Positions 34,775 through 44,290 of a DNA stretch of 64,000 nt are shown here, piece by piece. The DNA is from an uncultured Acidimicrobiia bacterium (lineage in GTDB: Bacteria > Actinomycetota > Acidimicrobiia > Spongiisociales > Spongiisociaceae). The position numbers and the translations under genes are program-made. Positions within the stretch are counted from its first letter, which is position 1, and the number at the start of each line of letters is the position of its first letter. Location: positions 2,082,548 to 2,146,547 of the forward strand of contig OY282370.1 in the NCBI GenBank assembly GCA_958295745.1, given 5' to 3'. The notes below the pieces were generated by a model that did no database searches, had not been told where the DNA came from, and saw only the letters and a list, made by a program, of their open reading frames with translations.

Positions 34775-36490
34775 GTGGCCCGCATCAGCCGCAGGCAGTA
34801 CGCGGATCTGTACGGCCCCACGGTCGGCGACCGTTTCCGCCTAGCCGACACCGAGCTGGTGTGTGAAGTCGAGCAGGACTTCGCCGTCTACGGCGATGAG
34901 CTGGTCTTCGGAGGCGGCAAGACCGCCCGCGACGGCATGGGGCAGGGGACCGCCTCCAACCGGGGCGGGGCCCTGGACCTCGTCATCACCAACATCGTCG
35001 TCATGGACCCGGTGCTGGGCGTGATCAAGGGCGACCTCGGTGTCAAGGACGGGTTGATCGTAGGTATCGGCAAGGCGGGCAACCCGGGGGTGATGGACGG
35101 CGTGTCCCCCGACCTGGCGGCGGGGCCCGGCACCGAGGTGATCGCCGGCGAGCATCTGATAGCCACCCCGGGCGGGGTGGACACTCACATCCACATGATC
35201 GCCCCCGGCCAGGTCGAACACGCCCTGTCGAGCGGCATCACCACCATGATCGGCGGCGGCGCCGGCCCAGCCGACGGAACACGCGCCACCACCTGCACCC
35301 CCGGTCCTTGGAACATCCGCCGAATGCTGGAGGCCGCCGAGTCACTGCCGGTCAACTGGGGTCTGCTGGGGAAAGGCGCCTCATCGGATCCGGCCCCGCT
35401 GGTCGAACAGATAGAGGCGGGGGCGGCCGGCCTCAAGCTCCACGAGGACTGGGGGGCGACGCCCGCCGCCATCGACTGCTGCCTGGGTGTAGCCGACCGG
35501 TACGACGTGCCGGTGGCCATCCACACCGATACCCTCAACGAGGCCGGTTTCGTGGAGGACACCATCGCCGCCATCGCCGGGCGGGCCATACACACCTACC
35601 ACACGGAAGGGGCCGGAGGAGGGCACGCCCCCGACATCATGCGCATCGCCGCGGAGCCGAACGTGCTGCCTTCCTCCACCAACCCCACCCGCCCCTACAC
35701 GGTCAACACCCTGGCCGAGCACATGGACATGCTGATGATCTGCCACCACCTGAACCCCCGCATCCCCGAAGATACGGCATTCGCCGAGAGCCGCATCCGC
35801 CCCGAAACCATGGCCGCCGAGGACGTGCTGCACGACCTGGGGGCGCTCAGCATGTACGCCTCCGACTCCCAGGCCATGGGCAGGGTGGGGGAGAACTTCA
35901 TCCGCCTGTTCCAGACCGCCGACAAGATGCTGCGGATGACCGGCAAGCTGCCGGAGGATTCCCCCCGCCACGACAATTTCCGGGTGCTGCGCTACCTGGC
36001 CAAGCTGACCATCAACCCGGCCATCACCCACGGTGTATCCCATCTGGTGGGTTCGCTGGAACCGGGGAAGCTGGCCGACATCGTGCTGTGGCCGGTCGGT
36101 TACTTCGGCGTCAAACCGAAGATGGTGATCAAAGGCGGGATGGTGTCCTGGGCGGTGATGGGCGACCCCAACGGGTCCATCCCCACCTGCGAGCCGCAGC
36201 TCTACCGCCCGATGTTCGGATCCCTGGGAAGGGCCCTGTCCGAAACCTGCGTGACCTTCGTATCCGCCCGGTCCTACGAGCTGGGGGTACATCGGGAGCT
36301 GGGTCTGCAGAGGCGGGTGGAGGCGGTGCGGGGATGCCGGACGGTGACCAAGCGGGACATGGTGCGCAACGACGCCATGCCGGACATAGAGGTGGACCCG
36401 GACACTTACCGGGTGCTGGTGGACGGCGCGGCGGCGGCGGTCCCGGCGGCGGAGACATTGAGCCTAGCGCAGCTGTACTTCCTGGTATGA
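34775..36490 (+). CDS. ureC: Urease alpha (catalytic) subunit
   Basis: 571-residue catalytic subunit that hydrolyses urea to ammonia and carbamate. Nickel ligands appear in [12 protein letters not shown], the carbamylated lysine in GLKLHEDWG (about residue 220), further His in [10 protein letters not shown] and [15 protein letters not shown], and the flap region in [16 protein letters not shown] supplies the last Asp ligand. Length matches the family. GTG 34775 starts the gene with a GGAGG nearby at the end of ureB. Its stop overlaps the ureF start. Confidence 0.98.
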   Translation: MARISRRQYADLYGPTVGDRFRLADTELVCEVEQDFAVYGDELVFGGGKTARDGMGQGTASNRGGALDLVITNIVVMDPVLGVIKGDLGVKDGLIVGIGKAGNPGVMDGVSPDLAAGPGTEVIAGEHLIATPGGVDTHIHMIAPGQVEHALSSGITTMIGGGAGPADGTRATTCTPGPWNIRRMLEAAESLPVNWGLLGKGASSDPAPLVEQIEAGAAGLKLHEDWGATPAAIDCCLGVADRYDVPVAIHTDTLNEAGFVEDTIAAIAGRAIHTYHTEGAGGGHAPDIMRIAAEPNVLPSSTNPTRPYTVNTLAEHMDMLMICHHLNPRIPEDTAFAESRIRPETMAAEDVLHDLGALSMYASDSQAMGRVGENFIRLFQTADKMLRMTGKLPEDSPRHDNFRVLRYLAKLTINPAITHGVSHLVGSLEPGKLADIVLWPVGYFGVKPKMVIKGGMVSWAVMGDPNGSIPTCEPQLYRPMFGSLGRALSETCVTFVSARSYELGVHRELGLQRRVEAVRGCRTVTKRDMVRNDAMPDIEVDPDTYRVLVDGAAAAVPAAETLSLAQLYFLV

Positions 36491-37212
36491 CCCAGGTCGA
36501 TCCGCCGCCGGGCGGAGGCCTTTCCTTCCTGGCCGCCCTGCAGCTGGCCGATTCCTTCTTCCCGACCGGCCTGTACGCCCATTCCCAGGGGTTGGAGGCC
36601 ATGGCCGCCCGGGGATGGGTGCGCTCCGCCGAGGACGTCAGGCGTTACCTGGACGGTCTGCTGGATTGGGCCGTGATGCCTTCCGACGGGGCGGCCCTGC
36701 TCGACGCCCACGCCGCGGCGGAGGCAGGGCGGACGGAAGAGATAGCGGCCGTAGACCGGCGCCTCGACGCCATGAAGCTCCCCTCCGAGCTGCGGGCGGC
36801 TTCCCGCTCCACCGGACGCCGCATCCTGGACGAGGCGGCTTCGGCGGGGTTGTCGTCCGGCCCGGCCCCGGTGTTCGACGACTACCGGCGGCTGGTCGAG
36901 GACGGCCGGGCGCCCGGCTCGGCGGCGGTCGCCCTGGGAGCGGCGGCCTGGGCGGCCGGCATCCCGGCGCAGGACGGCTTGGCGGTGTTCTGCCACGGTT
37001 GGGCGGTGGGGCTCCTGGGTGCCGCCCAGCGGCTGCTGGGGGTGACCCACACCGAGGCGCAGCGGATCCTGCGCTCCCTGCATGGCCGGATCGTCGAGTC
37101 GGGCGGCGAGCTCCGGGGCGGCGGCCGGCGGGGGATGACGGCCTTCTCCCCCTGGGCCGACATCGCCTCGATGATGCACGAACACGACGATGTGCGGATG
37201 TTCGCCAGCTGA
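36487..37212 (+). CDS. ureF: Urease accessory protein UreF
   Basis: 241-residue accessory protein that, with UreD and UreG, delivers nickel to the apoenzyme. The N-terminal block [20 protein letters not shown] is diagnostic, and the [19 protein letters not shown] tail is also typical. ATG 36487 overlaps the ureC TGA (ATGA). It is followed by ureG after 24 bases. Confidence 0.92.
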   Translation: MTQVDPPPGGGLSFLAALQLADSFFPTGLYAHSQGLEAMAARGWVRSAEDVRRYLDGLLDWAVMPSDGAALLDAHAAAEAGRTEEIAAVDRRLDAMKLPSELRAASRSTGRRILDEAASAGLSSGPAPVFDDYRRLVEDGRAPGSAAVALGAAAWAAGIPAQDGLAVFCHGWAVGLLGAAQRLLGVTHTEAQRILRSLHGRIVESGGELRGGGRRGMTAFSPWADIASMMHEHDDVRMFAS

Positions 37213-37236
37213 GGCGGATGCGGGAGGAGTGTTTCG

Positions 37237-37846
<610 letters not shown>

Positions 37847-37866
<20 letters not shown>

Positions 37867-38746
37867 CCTGCCCGGCGGCCGTCCGTCCGGGGTGACGGTC
37901 CACCCGGGGCAGGACGGGCTGGCCGAGCTGGTGCTGGCCCCCTGCATGGGGCGCACCCGCCTGACCCGGCGGCGCATCCGGCCTCCGCTGGCGGTGCATC
38001 GGGTCCTCTACCCGGACGAGGCGCTGCCCGACATGGCCTACGTCTATCTGGTAGACCCGACCGCCGGGCTGCTGGCCGGCGACCGGCGCCGGGTGTCGGT
38101 GACGGTCTGTCCGGGGGCTAGGGCGCACGTCACCACCCAGAGCGCCGCCAAGGTCTTCACGATGCCCGAAGGCAAGGCAGGCCAGCGGGTGGATCTGACG
38201 GCAGAGGCCGGGGGCTGGCTGGAATACCTGCCCGACCCGATCATCCCGTTCGCGGACGCCGACCTGGAGTCGGAGACCGTGATAACCCTCGCCTCCGGGG
38301 GGACCCTGCTGTTCGGCGAGACGCTCACCCCGGGCCGGACGGCGATGGGCGAGGCCTTCCGATACCGCCGCCTGGCCAACGAGCTGACCGTCCGGGACCG
38401 GGAAGGCCTCCTCCTGTACCGGGAGGCCTGCGAGCTGACCCCCGCCGATCGCGACCTCTTCACCCCGGCGGTGCTGGGCGGCGCCGCCCGCCCCAGAACC
38501 CTGGCAACCGCCCTGGTGCTGACCGACCGGACACCCGCCCCCCGCCTGGCTGAATGGCTCCGGGCGGCCCTGCCCGTAGAAGACGGGCTGCTCGCCGCCG
38601 CCTCCGTACTCCCCAACGACATAGGGGCGGCGGTGAAAGTGATCGCCGACGACGCCGCCCTGGCCCGCTCCGCCCTGGCCGCCTGCTGGTCCGCCGCCCG
38701 CAAACACCTTCTGGGCGCCCCGCCGCCCACCCCCCGAAAATACTGA
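37847..38746 (+). CDS. ureD: Urease accessory protein UreD
   Basis: 299-residue scaffold protein that binds apourease and UreF/UreG. Recognised by [19 protein letters not shown] (here the usual GG/AG-L-x-x-GD loop), [18 protein letters not shown] and [20 protein letters not shown] 37847 or ATG 37850 is the start. Last gene of the urease operon; it is convergent with amidohydrolase paralog 4. Confidence 0.92.
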
Positions 38747-38774
38747 ACCGCGCCGCCCGGCAGACCTGCACCTT

Positions 38775-38798
38775 GAAGGTAAAGGTAAAGGTAAAGGT
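38775..38798 (+). repeat. Hexanucleotide tandem repeat
   Basis: Three perfect AAAGGT units at 38781-38798, preceded by one unit with a mismatch (GAAGGT, 38775-38780), in the 123-base gap after ureD. No gene frame depends on it that I can see. Confidence 0.6.
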
Positions 38799-38869
38799 GA
38801 ACTCCGTGCTCTAACTTGGTGTGCTGCTTCCACCGAGTGATCGAAGGAGCGGCCTGTTCAGACCGATCG

Positions 38870-39772
38870 TCAGGCTTCGATCTTGTAGAGGCGGGCGGCG
38901 GTTCCTCCCAGGATGGCGTCCAGCTCCGCGTCGCTGAACGGTTCGGCGCCGCGCCGTTCGGCCACCGCGTTGACGCCCCGGTACAGGTCGGGCACCGGGC
39001 CCTCCATCTCGCCGTCCCGGGCCTTGTCGCTGTTGTCCGACCCGTACATGACGCGGTCGAGCGCCGCGTAGGAGCGGAACTTCTGGAGGGCGTCGTGGAG
39101 GCTCTCCGATGTGCCTCCGGCGTAGTAGCACATGTCGGCGTGGAAGTTGGGGTGCTTGGCGACCAGGGCGGTCGCTTGGTCGATCCAGGGGTAGTTCACG
39201 AAGACGATCACCTTCAGGTCGCGGTAGCGGCGGCCCACTTCGTCGAGCAGGACCGGATCGCCGTAGCGGAGGTCGGTGTTGATGATGGGGGTCATGCCGG
39301 TGAAGAAGTGAACCGGTATGTCCAGCTCCAGCGCCTTCTCGTAGATCGGGTCGAGCGCCCGGTCGGCGGGGGAGTAGTGGCCGTAGCTGGGGAGCAGCTT
39401 CAGGGCCCGGAAGTCGAGCTCGGTTATGCACCGCTCCAGCTCCATCACCCCGGCCTGCACGTCCCGCATGGGGTCGATGCAGGCCACACCCAGCAGGCGG
39501 TCGGGAAAGGCCTCCACCTGGGAGGCCGTGTAGTCGTTGGGCACGTACACCTCGTGCTGGTCGGGGTAGTCCGGGTGGAAGGTGGTGCGCCGGATGTCGC
39601 CGCCCTGCACCAGCCCGATGTCGGTCCCGTTGGCGTCGAGCAGGTCCACTATCACCTGTCCGTCGAGGGAGTAGTACTCCCCCCCGTAGAAGCGCATCAG
39701 CTCCACCATCCACCATTCGGGCACCTGGCTCGGCGTCAGGCCGAGATGCAGGTGGCAGTCGACTGTGACCAT
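38870..39772 (-). CDS. Amidohydrolase family TIM-barrel protein (paralog 4 of 4)
   Basis: 300-residue paralog of the genes at 22.3, 23.2 and 33.0 kb. HxH is present in TVDCHLHLG; the strand-5 segment reads IPVHFFTGMTP with the His shifted relative to paralog 3; strand 6 reads VIVFVNYPW without His; the strand-8 Asp is in VMYGSDNSD. It thus resembles paralog 1. Single gene between the urease operon and VapBC. ATG 39772 is the start. Substrate unknown. Confidence 0.88.
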   Translation of the reverse strand: MVTVDCHLHLGLTPSQVPEWWMVELMRFYGGEYYSLDGQVIVDLLDANGTDIGLVQGGDIRRTTFHPDYPDQHEVYVPNDYTASQVEAFPDRLLGVACIDPMRDVQAGVMELERCITELDFRALKLLPSYGHYSPADRALDPIYEKALELDIPVHFFTGMTPIINTDLRYGDPVLLDEVGRRYRDLKVIVFVNYPWIDQATALVAKHPNFHADMCYYAGGTSESLHDALQKFRSYAALDRVMYGSDNSDKARDGEMEGPVPDLYRGVNAVAERRGAEPFSDAELDAILGGTAARLYKIEA

Positions 39773-39847
39773 TTGTTTCTACTTCCTGTCGCCGGCCTCG
39801 CCGCAGGATACCCGCCGGCCGGGCCGTCGCGTTGCGTCGGTCCGCCC

Positions 39848-40258
39848 TCACCTCGACTCGGCGGGGGGTCTGGCTTCTATGAAGCCCGCCGCCGTGAAAT
39901 CGCCGTCGAAGGCCAGCGCCTCGGTGATGCGTTCTCGGCGCATGATCTCGAAGCTCGTTGCGTCGACGTAGGAGTAGGTCCGCTCATCGCGGCGGCGCAG
40001 CCATTGCCAGGCTCGTTCGTCGACGGCTTTGTCCACCACCGCGACAGACACACGGTTCGATTCTTCGATCATCACCGTGAAACGCACCGCGGCCTCGTGA
40101 TTGGCCCGCTTGCGCAACCAGGTCCAAGTCTCGCCGAGCACGAGGTTGGACGTTCGCACCGGGCTGCGATCGTTCCGCCACATCCACACCGCTTCGGCAT
40201 GCCGGGCGTCTCGGGCAACCTGAAGCGCGATCCAGAACGAAGTGTCGGCGAACCTCAC
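39848..40258 (-). CDS. vapC: PIN-domain toxin VapC
   Basis: 136-residue PIN ribonuclease. Acidic residues: D5 in FADTSFW, E in LGETWTWL (about 43), D in YSYVDATSF (about 98) and D in ALAFDGDF (about 118). GTG 40258 overlaps the stop of the antitoxin gene (GTGA), the usual VapBC coupling. The target RNA is unknown, commonly tRNA or the sarcin-ricin loop in this family. Confidence 0.88.
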   Translation of the reverse strand: MRFADTSFWIALQVARDARHAEAVWMWRNDRSPVRTSNLVLGETWTWLRKRANHEAAVRFTVMIEESNRVSVAVVDKAVDERAWQWLRRRDERTYSYVDATSFEIMRRERITEALAFDGDFTAAGFIEARPPAESR

Positions 40259-40479
40259 CTTCCGAGTCCATAGACGACCGTGTCGATATCGTCGTCACCG
40301 GGGTCGATGTCCAGGCATCCGATCAGCTCGTCGACGGCGTCGGCGGATTCACCGAAGCATGTGAGTGACGCCCGTACCGCTTCCCGCGCCAGCGCCGAGC
40401 GAGAGGTGCCCAGCCGGGCGGCCTCCGCCGTGAGGGCGTCATCGGTGTCCTCGTCCATGTATAGCTGTATACGCCGCAT
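40255..40479 (-). CDS. vapB: Ribbon-helix-helix antitoxin VapB
   Basis: 74-residue antitoxin. MRRIQLYMDEDTDDALTAEA is a typical CopG/ribbon-helix-helix start, followed by LGTSRSALAREAVRASL; the acidic C-terminal tail should bind and inhibit VapC. ATG 40479 is preferred over GTG 40497 because TATACT sits six bases upstream (leaderless) and the protein then starts exactly at the ribbon. Probably represses its own promoter through the adjoining imperfect palindrome. Confidence 0.83.
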   Translation of the reverse strand: MRRIQLYMDEDTDDALTAEAARLGTSRSALAREAVRASLTCFGESADAVDELIGCLDIDPGDDDIDTVVYGLGR

Positions 40480-40496
40480 TGGTACAGTATACACCA
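40480..40496 (-). promoter_or_regulatory. vapBC promoter and putative operator
   Basis: On the - strand TATACT (40491-40486) lies six bases before ATG 40479. The whole stretch is an imperfect 17-base palindrome with outer arms TGGT and ACCA, a fitting site for VapB autorepression. Confidence 0.55.
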
Positions 40497-40550
40497 TCTA
40501 GGCGACCGACGAGCGCGGGACCCAGCGGAGGGCCGTTGCCGGGCCGTCTG

Positions 40551-41795
40551 TCAGCAACCGGAACGGTGGTGCTTCAAGAAGGGCAGCCCGACCACTTCGG
40601 CGCTCACTTCCGAGACGCCGCCGCCGACGGGCCATATCACCGTGATCCGGCTTCCCGGCGCGGCGTGGGCCCGCTTGACGACGCCGAACCCGATCATCCT
40701 CGACAGGGTGGGCGACCAGGTGACGCTCGTGGCGCGCCCCACCGTCTGGCGGTCCGCTTCGATGCGGAGGGCGTCCTTGCGGACCCGCGGCGACGCGTCC
40801 GGCGGCAGGCCGGAGGAGACCAGCGCGTCGAGAGCCCCCTCCCAATTGATCTCGACTCCGACTAGGCGGCGGCCCGGACCTCCGGCGCTCGCCTCCTCCG
40901 CCAAGGCGTCGCGGCCTATGAAATCGCCCTTGTCGAGGTCGACCAGCCGGCCTAGGCCGAGCTCGAACGGGGAGGACAGGCCCTCGTCCAGCTCGTCGTA
41001 GTGGGCCACCCGGCGTTCATGACCCGCCGGGTTGTAGTCGGCGCCGATCAGGATGAGGCCGGCCTCGATGCGGGCTACCTCGACCGCGTACTCGCCGGCG
41101 GGGATCAGGCCGTGTCCGGCGCCCGCCTCCGCCACCGCATTCCAAACTGCCGCTCCCCGGTCCGCCGGCGTCCATATCTCGTAACCGAGCTCGCCGGTGA
41201 AGCCCGTGCGGAGCACCTCGACCTCCGCTCCGCCGATCCGAGCCGTCCGCAGGCGCGAGAACCGCAGGCCCGACCAATCGGCGCCCCCGGACGCCTCGCC
41301 CAGGATGTCACGGGAAAGCGGCCCCTGGAGGGCGAGCACCCCGAACCGGTCGGTGATGTCGCTGATCGCCGCGTCCAGTCCTTCGGCGTGGCGGCCCAGC
41401 CACCGGTCGAGCGGTCCGGCGGAGAACGTAAAGGAGTCCGGGGCGGTCCGCAGCACCAAGCCGTCCCCCACCACCTTGCCCCGCTCGTCGCACCACGGCG
41501 TGTAGAGGACGCCGCCCACTTCGAGGCGTCCGATGCCGCGGGTGACGATCCGGTCGACCAGACGGGCGCTGTCGGGGCCTTCGACGCGGGTCTTGTTGAG
41601 GGGCGACATGTCCGCCATGGCGGCCGTCCGGCGGAAGGCCCGCACCTCCTCCACCACGTCCGTGTAGACATCGACGACGTGGTAGCCGCCCCACGCGTAC
41701 CACAGAGGTGTCTTGGTTGCCGCCGATGCGGCGGCGTGGAAAGGCGTGCCGCGAAACCCGCCGCCGGGGTCCCGCCGCCCGAGATCGTCGGTCAT
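40551..41795 (-). CDS. GcvT-like folate-dependent aminomethyltransferase/demethylase
   Basis: 414-residue protein of the glycine-cleavage T family. Family blocks: RRTAAMADMSPLNKTRVEGP, GRLEVGGVLYTPWCDERGKV, FGVLALQGPLSR and GFTGELGYEIWTP, followed by EVARIEAGLILIGADY; the C-terminal beta domain contains DKGDFIGRDAL. Members move methyl or methylene groups from glycine, dimethylglycine, sarcosine or sulfur compounds to tetrahydrofolate. ATG 41795 overlaps the stop of the ABC permease gene (ATGA), so the enzyme is coupled to a NitT/TauT-type importer that may bring in its substrate, possibly a methylated amine. gcvH and gcvP are absent, arguing against a role in glycine cleavage. Confidence 0.88.
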   Translation of the reverse strand: MTDDLGRRDPGGGFRGTPFHAAASAATKTPLWYAWGGYHVVDVYTDVVEEVRAFRRTAAMADMSPLNKTRVEGPDSARLVDRIVTRGIGRLEVGGVLYTPWCDERGKVVGDGLVLRTAPDSFTFSAGPLDRWLGRHAEGLDAAISDITDRFGVLALQGPLSRDILGEASGGADWSGLRFSRLRTARIGGAEVEVLRTGFTGELGYEIWTPADRGAAVWNAVAEAGAGHGLIPAGEYAVEVARIEAGLILIGADYNPAGHERRVAHYDELDEGLSSPFELGLGRLVDLDKGDFIGRDALAEEASAGGPGRRLVGVEINWEGALDALVSSGLPPDASPRVRKDALRIEADRQTVGRATSVTWSPTLSRMIGFGVVKRAHAAPGSRITVIWPVGGGVSEVSAEVVGLPFLKHHRSGC

Positions 41796-42583
41796 CTGAC
41801 CCGTTCCCGGCCCCGGTCCTCCAGCCAGACCGCCCCCGCGTAGGCGGCCACCGAGTAGACGATGATCAGCACCCCGGCCGCCCAGGCCCGGGGGATCTCC
41901 AAGGCGAAGAAAGCCAGGTTGAACAGCCAGCCCAGGCCGTCGACGCCGGTGAGGTACTCGCCGATGACCGCCGCCACGAGCGCCACCCCGGCGTTCAACC
42001 GGAAGGCGGTGAGGAAGTTGGGGACGGCGGACGGGAGGGCGAGGCGGCGCAGGCGGGTCAGCTTCCCGGCCCCCAGCACGGCGAACACGTCCTCGGATCC
42101 GGGCGGGCACGCCCGCATCCCGGAGCTGGTCAGCACGTAGGCGGGGAAGGTGGACACCAGCGCCGCCACCGCCAGCACCGTGCCCTGGTTGTACCCGAAC
42201 ATCCGGGCCATCAGCGGGATCGTGGCCACGATCGGGACCGAATACATGATGATCAGCGCGGTGGCGAGGAAGGTGCGCAGGATCGGCGAGAGCCAGGTCA
42301 GGACGGCTACGGCCACCCCGGCGGCGGTTCCGATCAGCAGGCCGGCGGCGGCCGAGTAGAACGTGCGCCCGCTGAAGGCCGCGAACCCGCCCAGGTCCGA
42401 GGCGATGGCGTCGGCCACCGACAGGGGGCTGGGGACTATGAACTTGCTGACCCCGGCCCAGACCAGCGCCTGCCACGCCGCCAGCACGGTCCCGATCGGC
42501 AGGACCCATCCCCAGAGCGCCGCCCACCGGCCCCGGCTCTCCGCCCAACCCCGGCCCGCCCCGGCCGCCGGATCCCGCGTCAC
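41792..42583 (-). CDS. ABC transporter permease, NitT/TauT-type (second)
   Basis: 263-residue inner-membrane permease with about six helices. The coupling motif is EDVFAVLGAGKLTRLRRLAL followed by PSAVPNFLTAFRLN. GTG 42583 overlaps the stop of the upstream permease (GTGA). It lies between that permease and the GcvT-like gene in a four-gene unit: ATPase, permease, permease, methyltransferase. The open frame that extends upstream of 42583 is a shadow. Confidence 0.92.
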   Translation of the reverse strand: MTRDPAAGAGRGWAESRGRWAALWGWVLPIGTVLAAWQALVWAGVSKFIVPSPLSVADAIASDLGGFAAFSGRTFYSAAAGLLIGTAAGVAVAVLTWLSPILRTFLATALIIMYSVPIVATIPLMARMFGYNQGTVLAVAALVSTFPAYVLTSSGMRACPPGSEDVFAVLGAGKLTRLRRLALPSAVPNFLTAFRLNAGVALVAAVIGEYLTGVDGLGWLFNLAFFALEIPRAWAAGVLIIVYSVAAYAGAVWLEDRGRERVR

Positions 42584-43350
42584 GGTCCGTACCGGGCCGC
42601 CGTTGCCCGCTCCAGCCCGGCCAGCAGGGCGAACGCCACCACCGCGAACAGCGCGGTGAGGGTGGCCGACGCCCATAGGAGTTCGGTCTGCAGCTGGCGC
42701 AGCGTGGTGACGATCAGCAGGCCGAGCGCCGGCGGGTCCGATCCGAACCACTCGCCGAAGATGACCCCGAACATGGCGGCCGGCGCCCCCAGCTTGGCGG
42801 CGTACACGATCGACGGGACGGCGGCGGGGAGCTCCAGCCGCCTCAGCCGCGCCCATTTGCCCGCCCCCATGGCGGTCAGGACGTCGTTGTGGGCGGCGCT
42901 CGAAGCCCGCAGGCCCGAGCTGATGGAGACGAATCCGGCGAAGAACACGGCCAGGGTGGCGAAGAGCAGCGGGGTGAGCCGCTGGGCGCCGGCCACCGCC
43001 ACCACCAGGAGCGGCCCCAGCGCCACCCAGGGCACCGAGTTCACGATGGTGGCGAACCGCCCGATCGGGCGATGCAGGATCGGGACGAGGTGCCCGATCA
43101 GGGCCAGGCCGAATCCGATGACCAATCCGGCCAGCCAACCGGCCAAGGCGTCGGTCATGGTGGCCGTCGAGGCCCGGAAGAACACGTCACGGCGCTCCAC
43201 CAGCGCGGCGGCGATGTCCGACAGCGGCGGCCAGCGGTTTCCGAGCAGCCCCAACCGGCCGCTGATCTCCCAGGCCGCCCCGACCATGACGATCCCGGCC
43301 AGGCCCCCCGCGGCCGCCGTCCAGCGTTCCGAAGCCGGGCGGTCACCCAT
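42580..43350 (-). CDS. ABC transporter permease, NitT/TauT-type (first)
   Basis: 256-residue permease. The coupling loop reads NDVLTAMGAGKWARLRRLEL followed by PAAVPSIVYAAKLG; helices and length fit SsuC/TauC. ATG 43350 is the start. Its codons for WPPLSDIAAA are nearly repeated just upstream of the start codon (WPPLPDIAAA in the same frame), so the spacer between the ATPase stop and this start seems to derive from a local duplication. Confidence 0.92.
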   Translation of the reverse strand: MGDRPASERWTAAAGGLAGIVMVGAAWEISGRLGLLGNRWPPLSDIAAALVERRDVFFRASTATMTDALAGWLAGLVIGFGLALIGHLVPILHRPIGRFATIVNSVPWVALGPLLVVAVAGAQRLTPLLFATLAVFFAGFVSISSGLRASSAAHNDVLTAMGAGKWARLRRLELPAAVPSIVYAAKLGAPAAMFGVIFGEWFGSDPPALGLLIVTTLRQLQTELLWASATLTALFAVVAFALLAGLERATAARYGP

Positions 43351-43352
43351 CG

Positions 43353-43383
43353 GCGCGGCGGCGATGTCCGGCAGCGGCGGCCA
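43353..43383. repeat. 31-bp direct repeat (second copy at 43203-43233)
   Basis: The segment matches 43203-43233 with one mismatch. One copy is coding inside the first permease gene; the other fills the whole gap between the ATPase stop and the permease start, 150 bases away. Confidence 0.65.
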
Positions 43384-44223
43384 TCAGGCGCCCGCCTCGG
43401 ACGGCGAGGGTTCGCCGGAGTCGATGGCCAGGGTCAGCTCGTCCGCCAGGGAATGGAAGTCGGCGGCGGACATCAGCTCCCGGCGGCGCGGCCGTCCGAA
43501 GGGGACGTCCTCGATGATCTTGATCCGGCCCGGGCGCTCCGTGAGCACGATGATCCGGTCGGCCAGGAAGATCGCCTCGTCGACCGAGTGGGTGACTAGT
43601 ACGGACGTGATCGACTGTTCCGCCCAGATGTCTTGGAGCTCCAGGTTCATCCGCCGCCTCGTCACCGCGTCGAGCGCCCCGAACGGCTCGTCGAGCAGCA
43701 GCAGATCCGGTTCGAGGGCCAGCGCCCGGGCGATGGCGATCCGCTGCCGCATCCCGCCGGACAGCTGCTTGGGGCGGGCCCGCTCGAATCCGCTCAGACC
43801 TACCAGCCGGATGAGGGAGGTGATCCGTTCGGCGTCCGGCTTGGCGCCCATCACCCGGAACGGCAGGGCGATGTTGTCCCACGCCGAGAGCCAGGGCAGC
43901 AGGGCGTGTTCCTGGAAGGCCACCCCCAGACGGTGGGCGGCCACCAGCTCGGCGGGCGACGCGCCGTTGAGCTCGACCGTACCCGAAGTGGGGGTTTCGA
44001 GACCGGCGAGCATGCGCAGGATGGTCGATTTCCCGCAGCCGGAGGGCCCGATGACGGCGACGAACTCCCCGTGCGCCACCGCTAGGTCGATGTCCTCCAC
44101 CGCCGTGATCGACTGCCGCCGGGAGAGGGAGAACCGTTTGGACACCCCCGCCATCGAGATGGCCGGATGCGCGCCGGGCCGGGGGTCGGGAATCGGCGGC
44201 GGGTCCGGCAAGACTCCGGTCAC
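43384..44223 (-). CDS. ABC transporter ATP-binding protein, NitT/TauT-type
   Basis: 279-residue ATPase. Walker A GPSGCGKST (about 59-67), Q-loop in VAFQEHALLPWL, signature LSGGMRQR (about 153), Walker B LLLLDEPFG and the H-switch VTHSVDEAI are all intact. It heads the importer unit. The matching binding protein is not adjacent; the one at 31688-32869 belongs to the right class. Likely imports a sulfonate, nitrate-like or small organic nitrogen solute. Confidence 0.95.
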   Translation of the reverse strand: MTGVLPDPPPIPDPRPGAHPAISMAGVSKRFSLSRRQSITAVEDIDLAVAHGEFVAVIGPSGCGKSTILRMLAGLETPTSGTVELNGASPAELVAAHRLGVAFQEHALLPWLSAWDNIALPFRVMGAKPDAERITSLIRLVGLSGFERARPKQLSGGMRQRIAIARALALEPDLLLLDEPFGALDAVTRRRMNLELQDIWAEQSITSVLVTHSVDEAIFLADRIIVLTERPGRIKIIEDVPFGRPRRRELMSAADFHSLADELTLAIDSGEPSPSEAGA

Positions 44224-44290
44224 CTTCCGCCCTCGCGTCCGCAGATGCTCATCCGTCCGCCTGTTCCACTCGAGGGCGGCCGCCGGACGA

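Noticed and set aside
38554-38814. Possible small gene using the AAAGGT repeat (KVKVKVK tail)
   Set aside because: It mostly overlaps ureD in another frame and has no ribosome binding site.
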